DNA from: CAVVIH01 sp963748295
Lineage (GTDB): Bacteria > Acidobacteriota > Vicinamibacteria > Vicinamibacterales > 2-12-FULL-66-21
Length of the DNA stretch: 64,000 nt
Direction of reading: 5' to 3'
Assembly: GCA_963748295.1 (NCBI GenBank)
Contig: CAVVIH010000008.1
Span: 186,001 to 250,000, forward strand
This document shows, one piece after another, positions 56,474-64,000 of the stretch (its first letter is position 1; each line of letters begins with the position of its first letter). The notes under the pieces were generated by a model that made no database searches, was not told where the DNA came from, and worked only from the letters and a program-made list of their open reading frames with translations. A program made the translations under genes and the position numbers.

Positions 56474-57820
56474 CTACTTCAGCACCATCTCGACGACGAA
56501 TTTTCCGGGCTCGCGCGCGGGCTTGAGGATCGCCAGGCGCGCCGGCTGACCGACCCCGATCGTCGAAGCGCTCTTGCTCTTCCACTCCGGCAGATCGACC
56601 ACCTTCCCTTGCTCGAGGGAGTCGTCTGCCGGTATCACCGTCATCCCGGTCGCGTCGATCGTGCGCAAGGCGCCCGACGTCCGCAAGTCGCCCATGTCGT
56701 CGATTCCCAGCGACATCTGAAGGTCGCGACGTCCATCCGCCGAGCGAACGCGCCTGGTAGCGACGATCCCGATGTCGGAGATGAACGGGGGCACGCCCGC
56801 ACCGTTGATGACGGTCGCGTTCTTGATGAGCACGTAGAGCAGCCGCGACTCATTCATCGGCAGCGATTCGTAACGGCGCGGGTCGGCGCGCTCGACGTCG
56901 CCGGTGGCGAGCGAATCGAGGGCGCTCAGGATCGCGACGAAGTTCAGCCGCACCAGTGCCGGGTCCGGCTGCTCGGAGGGCCACGGTCCCGTTTCGATCA
57001 GCACGACCGGGGTGCCCCACAGCGTGATGTTGTCGCCGAAGGCGCGAACCTCGAACTCGTCGTCATAGCGGCCGATCTGCCCGGACGCAAAGGGTTCGAG
57101 CGAGTCGCGAATGACCGCACACAGCTTCTTCGTCAGTTTCCGGCCTGCGTTCTCCGTGCGCGGTTCGTCATACGCGACCGACAGCAGGGAGATCGACGCC
57201 GGCTTCGGCGGGTCGCCGACCGACGTCCGCCAATTCTGGTTGTGCAGGTTGAATCCGACCGAGGGATTGTAGCGATCCCTCAACGCCTTCAGCGCGCGCC
57301 CCTCGGGGGTTTGCAGCCGCAGCGCGTCGCGATTGACGTCGATGCTCTGCGCGTTGCGCCGCTGAAACCGCTCGGCCCCGTCGGGATTGAGCATCGGAAC
57401 GATATCAAGCGTCAGCCGCGACAGGACGCGGCGCGCCAGCGGATCCTCGCGGTGGCGCTGCAGGTACTCGAAGACATCGAACAGCGCCGCCGTGGCGGTC
57501 GACTCGTCGCCGTGCATCTGCGACCAGAGGAGCACACGAAGTGAACCGGTGCCGACCCTGACGTGGTTGATCGAGCGGCCTTCGATCGATTCGCCAATCT
57601 TTTCGAGCTCGAACAGTTCCGGCGCCGTCTCCCGCAGCTTCTCCAGGCGCTTGACGAGCTCCGGGTGATCGAGCAACGGCGGCAGCGGAGGCGAGACATG
57701 CTCGCTGTCCCAGATTCGCGCGAGCTCCTGCGGCGTGACTTTTCCGGATGCGCCGCTCTGCCCGGCCGCCGGCGCCGACAATACGAGACAAAAAGCGACA
57801 CACGGGACCAGAAAACGCAT
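56474..57820 (-). CDS. Exported M14-family zinc carboxypeptidase
   Basis: 448 residues from the ATG at 57820 (GGAG upstream). A signal peptide (about 1-20, FLVPCVAFCLVLSAPAAG) is followed by a carboxypeptidase A-type catalytic domain: HGDE with H103 and E106, H193 (FNLHNQ) and E276 (LIETGPW). It cleaves C-terminal residues of peptides outside the cytoplasm. A C-terminal 130-residue beta-rich segment of unknown role follows. It is 17 bp downstream of the SixA-like gene. Confidence 0.88.
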   Translation of the reverse strand: MRFLVPCVAFCLVLSAPAAGQSGASGKVTPQELARIWDSEHVSPPLPPLLDHPELVKRLEKLRETAPELFELEKIGESIEGRSINHVRVGTGSLRVLLWSQMHGDESTATAALFDVFEYLQRHREDPLARRVLSRLTLDIVPMLNPDGAERFQRRNAQSIDVNRDALRLQTPEGRALKALRDRYNPSVGFNLHNQNWRTSVGDPPKPASISLLSVAYDEPRTENAGRKLTKKLCAVIRDSLEPFASGQIGRYDDEFEVRAFGDNITLWGTPVVLIETGPWPSEQPDPALVRLNFVAILSALDSLATGDVERADPRRYESLPMNESRLLYVLIKNATVINGAGVPPFISDIGIVATRRVRSADGRRDLQMSLGIDDMGDLRTSGALRTIDATGMTVIPADDSLEQGKVVDLPEWKSKSASTIGVGQPARLAILKPAREPGKFVVEMVLK

Positions 57821-57837
57821 TCCGATTGTCTCCACGC

Positions 57838-58338
57838 TCAACGGTAGTGGAGGCGCAGGACCGATGGCGTCGCGCCGATGGTGACGACAAAGAGGTTGTC
57901 GTACTCGGCGTCGCCAACGGTGATCGGCGCCGCGACGCCGAGATCTTTGACGATCGCAGGAACCGTATTCGAGTGGCCGACGACGAGAACGCTCCCGCCG
58001 GCCGTCTTCACCGCCTCGATCAGCTTCGCCGGCTCCTTCGAGCTGATGGTCGTCACCTGCAGGCCGAGCGCCTTTGCCAGCGGCGCCGCGGTTGCCTGCG
58101 TACGCTTGAACTCGGTCGCGAAGATGGCGACGACCTTGGCGTCCTTCAGCGCCGCCGCCAGCGACTCGGCGCGGGCGCGGCCGGCGTCGGACAACTCCGG
58201 ATCGGCAGCCATCGTCGGCGCGGCGCCGGCAGCCGTGTCGGCGCGCTCGGCGTGACGGACGACGAACACGGTCTGCTGCGCGGCAGCGGACGCCGCGAGC
58301 GACACGACGATCAGGAAGGCGGACCAGGCGGTTTTCAT
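57838..58338 (-). CDS. Exported histidine phosphatase (SixA/phosphoglycerate mutase-like)
   Basis: 166 residues with a signal peptide (about 1-20, SAFLIVVSLAASAAA). It shows RHAERAD with catalytic H29 and a second conserved His (VLVVGHSNT near 121) typical of the histidine phosphatase superfamily. It dephosphorylates an extracytoplasmic phosphomonoester; the substrate is not known. It follows the APC permease by 4 bp. Confidence 0.88.
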   Translation of the reverse strand: MKTAWSAFLIVVSLAASAAAQQTVFVVRHAERADTAAGAAPTMAADPELSDAGRARAESLAAALKDAKVVAIFATEFKRTQATAAPLAKALGLQVTTISSKEPAKLIEAVKTAGGSVLVVGHSNTVPAIVKDLGVAAPITVGDAEYDNLFVVTIGATPSVLRLHYR

Positions 58339-58342
58339 CGGC

Positions 58343-59683
58343 TCAATTCCCCTGCGGGCTGACGGCTGCGACTTTCCGCTCGCCGCGCACCGCGATCACG
58401 TATAGCACAGTGCCCGCGAGCACGGCGTAGGCGCCGCTGCGCACGCCGCCGCTCTGGATCTGCGTCGGCGTCGCGCCGGTGAGGATCGCGAGCGCGATGA
58501 CGATTGCGGCAAGCGGAATGACCGGGCCGAACGGCACGGTGAAGGTCGCTGGCCTGACGCGTCCCTCGAATCTCGGGCTGCGGAGGCGCAGCGTCGAGGC
58601 GCACGTCGCGACGTAGATCACCAGCCGCGTCATCGCGCTGGCCAGCGCCATCGTCACGAACGTGCCGGATAACGCGAGCACGAGCGAGAAGCTGGAGGTC
58701 ACGAGAATGGCGGTGACCGGGGTCCGGAACACGGGATGCACGCGGCCGAACACCGCGGGAAGATCGCCCTGCTCGGCGAGCGCGAACAGGTTCCGCGAGC
58801 CCGACAGCGCCTGCCCCATGTTGTTGCCGGTCGTCGAGACAACGGTCCCGGCGGTCATCAGCGCGGCGCCTGCCGCCCCGAGGAAGAGCATCGACGCATC
58901 CGCCAGCGGCGTCTTCGACTGCGCCAGGCCGGGCAGCGTTCCGAGCGCGACGACCTGGACGAGAACCAGGATCACCGCGACGCTGACGATGGTCATCACC
59001 AGCGCGAATGGAACGGCGGTGCGCGGGTCGCGCGCCTCGCCCGCCGGTACGGGCACGACTTCGTAGCCGCCGAACGCGAACACCAGGAGCAGCGTGCTCG
59101 CCGCCAGCTGACCGAATTCCGGGACCGCACCCGGGACGAGCGCCCGGCCGTCGATGTAGAACAACCCGACCAGCACGAAAATGATGAGCGGCGTGAGCTT
59201 GCCGATCGTGAACAGGTTCACCACGACGCTGCTCTGTTTGATCCCGCGTATGTTGATCGCGGCAATCGTGGCGATTACCCCGCTGATCAGCAGCGCGCGT
59301 CCCCAACCCACGGCCAATGAGGGCACGTAGCGCCCAAGGTACGTCGCCAGCACGTTGATCACGGACGCCCAGCTTGCGACCCGTGTGAACCACAGCAGCC
59401 AGCCGACCTGGAAGGCTGCAAAGCGGCCGAACGCGGCGCGCGTATACAAATACGGTCCGCCCGTCGCGTCGAACCGGCTGCTCACCTCGGCAAACGAAAG
59501 CGCGATCAACAGCGACGCGACGCCGACAGCGCCGACGAGCCAGGGGCTCCAGGCGCCGACACCGGCGGCGAGGGCCGCGGGCGCGGCGAACACCGCGGCG
59601 CCGATGACCTGGTTGATGCCGATCGCCGTGAGGTCCCAGCGACCGAGCTCACGGCGAAGCGCGGGAGCAGCGGTAGGCACCAC
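58343..59683 (-). CDS. APC-family amino acid permease
   Basis: 446 residues, about twelve membrane helices, with GINQVIGAAVFAAPAALAAGVG in helix 1 and GGPYLYTRAAFG. It resembles the amino acid/polyamine transporters. With the YtcJ amidohydrolase, M14 peptidase and phosphatase nearby it could take up degradation products. Diverges from the Rieske gene by 22 bp. Confidence 0.9.
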   Translation of the reverse strand: MVPTAAPALRRELGRWDLTAIGINQVIGAAVFAAPAALAAGVGAWSPWLVGAVGVASLLIALSFAEVSSRFDATGGPYLYTRAAFGRFAAFQVGWLLWFTRVASWASVINVLATYLGRYVPSLAVGWGRALLISGVIATIAAINIRGIKQSSVVVNLFTIGKLTPLIIFVLVGLFYIDGRALVPGAVPEFGQLAASTLLLVFAFGGYEVVPVPAGEARDPRTAVPFALVMTIVSVAVILVLVQVVALGTLPGLAQSKTPLADASMLFLGAAGAALMTAGTVVSTTGNNMGQALSGSRNLFALAEQGDLPAVFGRVHPVFRTPVTAILVTSSFSLVLALSGTFVTMALASAMTRLVIYVATCASTLRLRSPRFEGRVRPATFTVPFGPVIPLAAIVIALAILTGATPTQIQSGGVRSGAYAVLAGTVLYVIAVRGERKVAAVSPQGN

Positions 59684-59690
59684 GAGGTTG

Positions 59691-59696
59691 TATCAT
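59691..59696 (+). promoter_or_regulatory. Candidate -10 element (TATCAT) for the Rieske gene
   Basis: TATCAT ends nine bases before the ATG at 59706, and no SD is present. This fits a leaderless or near-leaderless transcript, as at 19688. Confidence 0.4.
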
Positions 59697-59705
59697 GAAC
59701 ATCGA

Positions 59706-60836
59706 ATGCAGGACACCGATGTCGTCGTCAAACCGCGCGAGGTGATGCCGACGGGGGCAAGGACGCTGCCGGCGGAGTTCTACGTCAGCCGCGAGTACTT
59801 CGATCGGGAAATCGACACGATGTTCCGCCGCATGTGGATCTGCGCCGGGCGAGAGGAAGAAATCGCCAATTCCGGCCAGTTCGTCATACGCGAGCTTCCC
59901 GGCGACAACATCATCGTGACGCGTGATGCGTCGGGCGCGGTCAGGGCGTTCCACAATACCTGCCGCCATCGTGGGACGCGGCTTTGTACCGAGGCAACCG
60001 GCACCTTCGGCGGCAGCATTCAATGCCCGTATCACGCATGGACGTACGGGCTCGACGGGCGGCTGCTCGGCGCACCCCACATGGACGACGTGCCGCATTT
60101 CAGGAAAGAGGACTATCCGCTTCGCAAGGTGCATGCGGACACGTGGGACGGGCACGTCTTCCTCAACCTGAGCGAGTCACCGCGGCGGCTCACCGAGCAG
60201 CTCGGCGAGCTGGTTCCGAAGTTCAGATCGTGGCGCATGGAAGAACTCCGCCTCGGTCACCGGGTCACCTACGACGTCAAGGCGAACTGGAAGCTCGTGA
60301 TCCAGAACTACAACGAATGCCTGCACTGTCCTAACCTTCATCCGGCGCTGAACAAGCTCTCGCATTACCTGAGCGGGGAAAACGAGCCGTTGCGGCCGAC
60401 CTACATGGGTGGCCGGATGGATCTGCGGCCCGGCGTGGCGACGTTGTCGATGGACGGGACGTGCCCGCGGGAGTTCCTGCCGGGGCTTCCGGACGACGAC
60501 CGGCGCCGCGTGTATTACTACGCGATCTTCCCGAACATGCTCCTCAGCCTGCACCCGGACTACATGATGGTGCACACGCTGTGGCCGATCGCGCCCGATC
60601 GCACGATCAACGTGTGCGAGTGGCACTTCCATCCCGAGGAGCTGCGGCGTCCGGGGTTCGATGCGTCCGACGCGATCGAGTTCTGGGACATGACGAACCG
60701 GCAGGACTGGCACGTCTGCGAGCTCTCGCAGCAAGGGATCGCGTCAAAGGGTTACCAGCCCGGGCCGTATTCGAATCGCGAAGATCTTCTGTACGCGTTC
60801 GACAGAATGATCGTCGCGCTGCACGCGGGTAGTTAG
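59706..60836 (+). CDS. Rieske oxygenase alpha subunit (ring-hydroxylating/N-demethylating type)
   Basis: 376 residues from the ATG at 59706. The Rieske [2Fe-2S] ligands are C86 and H88 (NTCRHRG) and C107 and H110 (CPYHAW). The mononuclear iron site is in QNYNECLHCPNLHP. This is the size and layout of group II oxygenases such as GbcA and stachydrine or carnitine demethylases as well as aromatic dioxygenases. No reductase gene is adjacent. It converges with a GcvT-like gene (4-bp overlap) and precedes FAD oxidoreductases, which favours C1 removal from a methylated amine or ether. Confidence 0.87.
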   Translation: MQDTDVVVKPREVMPTGARTLPAEFYVSREYFDREIDTMFRRMWICAGREEEIANSGQFVIRELPGDNIIVTRDASGAVRAFHNTCRHRGTRLCTEATGTFGGSIQCPYHAWTYGLDGRLLGAPHMDDVPHFRKEDYPLRKVHADTWDGHVFLNLSESPRRLTEQLGELVPKFRSWRMEELRLGHRVTYDVKANWKLVIQNYNECLHCPNLHPALNKLSHYLSGENEPLRPTYMGGRMDLRPGVATLSMDGTCPREFLPGLPDDDRRRVYYYAIFPNMLLSLHPDYMMVHTLWPIAPDRTINVCEWHFHPEELRRPGFDASDAIEFWDMTNRQDWHVCELSQQGIASKGYQPGPYSNREDLLYAFDRMIVALHAGS

Positions 60837-62032
60837 AGAGGCGGGGTTGCCATCTTGCGCGGCGGGTTGAAGAACGGCGTCTTCACCACCGTTGCGGTCA
60901 CGCGGTGGCGCACCGCTTCGACGGTCACCTCGATCTGAAGCGTCGTGCCGTCGGCGTAATGCGGCCGGTCGACGGTCGCGAGCGCGATCATCTTCTTCAA
61001 CACCGGCGACCAGGTCGTGGTGGTCGCCTTGCCCACCTGGCGCGTGCCGCGGTAGACCGGCACCGCGACCCGTGATGCGGTTGCGCCGACTGCCGGCGGC
61101 AACCCGACGCGCTCGTAAATCTGCTCGACTTCAGTCCAGGCGATTTCGAGGCCGACGATCTGGCGCGCGTGCCCGCGGGCGTGCTCCTGCCGCAGCGCCT
61201 GCTGGCCGATGAATCGGGCCTTGTCCAGGCTGACGAGGCGCCCGAGCCCGAGCTCGTACGGGGTGTACTTCTGCGTTCCGATGAGCGCCTTCTTACTGCT
61301 GAAGAAATCCACCTCGATCAGGAGGAGCCCGGCCTCGACGCGCGCGACATCGAGCGCCAGCATGCCCGCCGCCTTGATGTCGAACGGCCTGCCCCCGGCC
61401 ATCAGCGCATCCCAGACGCGAACCGCATCGGCGGCCGGCATCCAGACCTCGTAGCCGAGATCGCCGGTATAGCCGGTGCGCGAGATGTCCACCGGAACGC
61501 CGGCGATCGTCGTGCTGGTGACGCGGAAGTACTTCAGCTTGTCGATGTCGGCGCCCGACACTGCGCGCAGGACGCGCGCGGAGGTGGGGCCCTGCAGCGC
61601 GAGCGCCGCGACTTCCTCGGAGATATCGTCGATGGCGACGTCGAGGCCCGCCGCGTTCTGGCGGAACCATCGCAGGCTCGGATCCGCGGCGGTCCAGCGG
61701 AAGGTGTGGTCCCCCAGCCGCGAAACCGTCCCGTCATCGATCACCTTGCCGCGCTCGTCGCACCACGGCGTGTAGTAGACCTGCCCCGCGGTCATCTTCG
61801 CCACGTCCCTGGTGATCAACCTGTCGACGAATCGCGCCGCGTCGCGCCCGGTGATCAGGTACTTGAACAGCGGCGAGACGTCGATGAGCGCGGCGGCGTT
61901 CCTGATCGCGTTGTATTCGTGCTCGTGATGGCCTTCGTACGCGCTGACGGCGTAATAGCCGGACCATTCCCGGTAATTGAGGCTCTCGCACAGCGCGGCG
62001 GTGCGATCGTGAACGGCTGTTCCAATGGGCAT
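60833..62032 (-). CDS. GcvT-family aminomethyltransferase-like protein
   Basis: 399 residues of the glycine-cleavage T-protein/DmdA/sarcosine-oxidase-C family: YNAIRNAAALIDVSPL, KYLITGRDAARF, ALQGPTSARVL and YTGDLGYEVW. These proteins bind tetrahydrofolate and take up a C1 unit. No other glycine-cleavage genes are nearby, so this is more likely a demethylase or a partner of the Rieske enzyme than a true GcvT. On the opposite strand. Confidence 0.85.
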   Translation of the reverse strand: MPIGTAVHDRTAALCESLNYREWSGYYAVSAYEGHHEHEYNAIRNAAALIDVSPLFKYLITGRDAARFVDRLITRDVAKMTAGQVYYTPWCDERGKVIDDGTVSRLGDHTFRWTAADPSLRWFRQNAAGLDVAIDDISEEVAALALQGPTSARVLRAVSGADIDKLKYFRVTSTTIAGVPVDISRTGYTGDLGYEVWMPAADAVRVWDALMAGGRPFDIKAAGMLALDVARVEAGLLLIEVDFFSSKKALIGTQKYTPYELGLGRLVSLDKARFIGQQALRQEHARGHARQIVGLEIAWTEVEQIYERVGLPPAVGATASRVAVPVYRGTRQVGKATTTTWSPVLKKMIALATVDRPHYADGTTLQIEVTVEAVRHRVTATVVKTPFFNPPRKMATPPL

Positions 62033-62089
62033 GACCGTCTCATTTCAACGGGGTGTCGCGACGTTGTCAACCCGAATAGGCGTCAGATC

Positions 62090-62165
62090 CGCGTTAATCC
62101 GCGTTCCGTGAGATTCGGCGTTAATCCGCGTCCAATGAGATTCCGCGTAAATCCGCGTCTCTTGA
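62090..62165. repeat. Degenerate ~26-bp direct repeats with core AATCCGCGT
   Basis: About three copies of TGAGATTCNGCGTNAATCCGCGTC-like units occur here, and a further GAGATCCGCGTCCACTGATG copy lies just before the FAD gene ATG (62335-62355). TTGACA at 62162 and AAGAAT at 62186, 18 bp apart, could be a promoter for the FAD gene. Confidence 0.6.
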
Positions 62166-62352
62166 CATCCTCTCCACCACGCCACAAGAATGGACGATCT
62201 CCATGCGCCCGACCGCCCATCTCTTCGTGCATGCGCTCCTGCTCGGGAACCAGACGCGCTCCGCCGGTCTGAGTCGCGCGGCGTAGTCCGCGCCTTTTGC
62301 TCTGCAAGCGTTCGACAGTCAACCTTTCGGCATTCGAGATCCGCGTCCACTG

Positions 62353-63941
62353 ATGGGCCACTACGACGTCATCGTCATCGGCGGAGGCCATAACGGCCTC
62401 GTCAACGCCGCCTATCTCGCGCGCGCGGGCCGCAAGGTGCTCGTGGTCGAGCGGCGGCACGTGCTCGGCGGCGCCGCCGTCACCGAGGAAATCTTCCCCG
62501 GCTTCAAGTTCTCCGTGTGCTCGTACGTGGTGTCGCTGCTGCGCCCTGAAATCATCAGGGAGCTCGACCTGCCGCGGCACGGCCTCGAGATTCTGCCGCT
62601 CGACGGCACTTTCACGCCGATGCCGAACGGCGACTATCTGTGGCGCGTCAACGATCACGCGAAAACGCGCCGCGAGATCGCGCGGCACTCCAGAGTCGAC
62701 GCCGAGGCCTACGACGAGTACGGCAAGGCGATGGTCGAGATGGGCCGGTTCGTCAAGCCGATTCTGAACATGACGCCGCCGGATCCGACCTCGCTCGACC
62801 CGCGGGGCCTGAAGGATCTCCTCGTCGCTCGGGCGCCGCTTCCAGGCGCTGCCGGACGAGGACAAGTACAACCAGATCCAACTGATGACGATGAGCGCCG
62901 TCGACTTCCTCGATCAATGGTTCGAGACCGACGTGCTCAAGGCGACGATGTCGGCGTCGGGGATCATCGGCACGTTCCTCGGCGTCCGCTCGCCCGGCAC
63001 GGCCTACGTGCTGCTGCATCACTACATGGGTGAGATCGACGGCGCGTTCCGATCGTGGGGATTGTCGCGGGGCGGCACCGGCGCGATCTCGAACGCGATC
63101 GGCGACGCCGCGCGCGAGGCGGGGGCCGAGATCCGCACCAAGACCGCGGTGTCCAGGATCATCGTGAAGGACGGCACGGCGGTCGGCGTCGTGCTCGACA
63201 ACGGCGACTACATCACCGCGAATGTCGTGTCGTCCAGCGTGGATCCGAACCTGACCTTCATCAAGATGGTCGGCGAGGATCACCTGTCGGACGAGTTCGC
63301 CGCCGAAATCCGCCGCTACAAGTTCCGCGGCTCCTCCGGCAAGGTGAACCTGGCGCTCGACGCTCTTCCGGATTTCAAGGCCCTGCCGGGCCCCGGCGCC
63401 CATCTGCGCGGCGCGATCTCGATTTCGCCGAGCGTCGAGTACATGGAGCGCGCCTACGACGAAGCGAAGTACGGCCGCTACTCGCGCCGGCCGTACATCG
63501 ACATGGTGATTCCGACCCTGACCGATCCGTCGGTCGCGCCGCCCGGCAAGCACGTGATGTCCTGCTTCGTGCAGTACGCGCCCTACCACCTGAAAGAGGG
63601 CAACTGGGATGATCAGCGGGACGCGTTTGGCGACACGGTGATCGACACGATCTCGGAGTACGCGCCGAACATCAAGGACATCATCCTCCACCGGCAGGTG
63701 CTGACCCCGCTCGACATCGAGCGCGATTTCGGGCTCACCGAAGGGAACATCTTCCAGGGAGAGCTGACGCTCGAGCAGCTGTTCTTCCTCAGGCCGGCGC
63801 CGGGCTGGGCGCAATACCGGACGCCGGTGCGCAACCTTTATATGTGCGGATCGGCGACCCATCCGGGAGGCGGCATCATGGGCGCGCCCGGCACGGAACG
63901 CCGCGATGCGCATCCTCAAAGAGACCGGGAGCAGGAGCTAG
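62353..63941 (+). CDS. FAD-dependent oxidoreductase, phytoene-desaturase family (two frameshifts)
   Basis: Reconstructed as about 528 residues. The N-terminus has the FAD motif VIGGGHNGLVNAAYLARAG (with a second Gly run), then ERRHVLGGAAVTEE. Removing one extra C near 62825 continues it (LKDLSSLGRRFQALPDED), and removing one base near 63894 gives a C-terminus ending in ILKETGSRS at a TAG (63939-63941). The family (COG1233) includes carotenoid desaturases, isomerases and many unassigned oxidoreductases. Its placement beside the Rieske and GcvT-like genes suggests work on the same substrate. A paralogue starts 3 bp later. Confidence 0.83.
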
Positions 63942-63944
63942 CCG

Positions 63945-64000
63945 ATGCTTCCAGTCGTCATCATCGGCGGAGGCCACAACGGGCTGACTGCCGCCTACTA
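63945..64000 (+). CDS. Second FAD-dependent oxidoreductase, N-terminus only (cut by window end)
   Basis: Only 18 complete codons are inside the window, starting at an ATG three bases after the preceding stop. They read MLPVVIIGGGHNGLTAAYY, the same dinucleotide-binding start as the previous gene (IGGGHNGL). A tandem paralogue or second subunit is the likely reading; nothing more can be said. Confidence 0.7.
   Translation, partial: MLPVVIIGGGHNGLTAAY

Overview
The window is GC-rich, densely coded DNA with short gaps and many 4-bp ATGA overlaps. It looks like an Acidobacteriota chromosome, plausibly of the Vicinamibacteria type. That placement is an inference from style: protein kinases (one fused to TPRs), a Tad pilus locus, an ECF sigma factor and YtcJ-type amidohydrolases. 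No rRNA, tRNA, CRISPR array, insertion sequence or phage gene was seen. At least eleven genes read correctly only after a one-base correction, most often removal of one extra base. Two of the corrected genes then regain the 4-bp overlap with the next gene, so these look like sequence or assembly errors rather than biology. Such genes are annotated here as single reconstructed genes.

1-12.2 kb is housekeeping and signalling: an FHA protein, a glyoxalase II-like hydrolase, a CDP-alcohol phosphatidyltransferase, a small receiver, a threonine dehydratase-like enzyme, a probable pseudokinase, an SDR, a malate-dehydrogenase relative lacking its catalytic His, and an ECF sigma factor. A minus-strand operon follows: lpd, E1 alpha, E1 beta, E2 and lipB of a 2-oxoacid dehydrogenase complex.

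12.3-19.1 kb is the most unusual part. A sigma-54-dependent response regulator is followed by a radical SAM/SPASM enzyme, two tandem 33-residue peptides sharing PWLVDV, a family 5 solute-binding protein, and a histidine kinase translationally coupled to it. I read this as a candidate modified-peptide (RiPP) cassette enclosed by its own two-component system.

19.2-36.9 kb carries HU, queF and an Smr protein, then a complete minus-strand Tad/Flp pilus locus (two Flp pilins, prepilin peptidase, CpaB, secretin, three TadE/TadG proteins, TadZ, TadA, TadB, TadC). The secretin has a long Pro/Ser/Tyr and charged tail. Across from the pilins on the plus strand are a small membrane protein and a 698-residue pseudo-receiver/coiled-coil protein.

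37.0-42.8 kb is a two-gene cassette, a SNF2-type helicase and an Eco57I-type adenine methyltransferase, resembling a reduced DISARM-like defence module. 42.8-50.0 kb looks like sulfur-oxyanion metabolism: a fused Fe-S/NrfD subunit, a molybdopterin oxidoreductase, TauE/SafE with its DUF1634 partner, and a cysteine dioxygenase-like cupin.

50-64 kb holds a kinase-TPR protein, PanE, two APC permeases, an amidohydrolase, an M14 peptidase and a SixA-like phosphatase. It ends with a Rieske oxygenase, a GcvT-like C1-transfer protein and two tandem FAD oxidoreductases (the second cut by the window edge) that may demethylate a small substrate.
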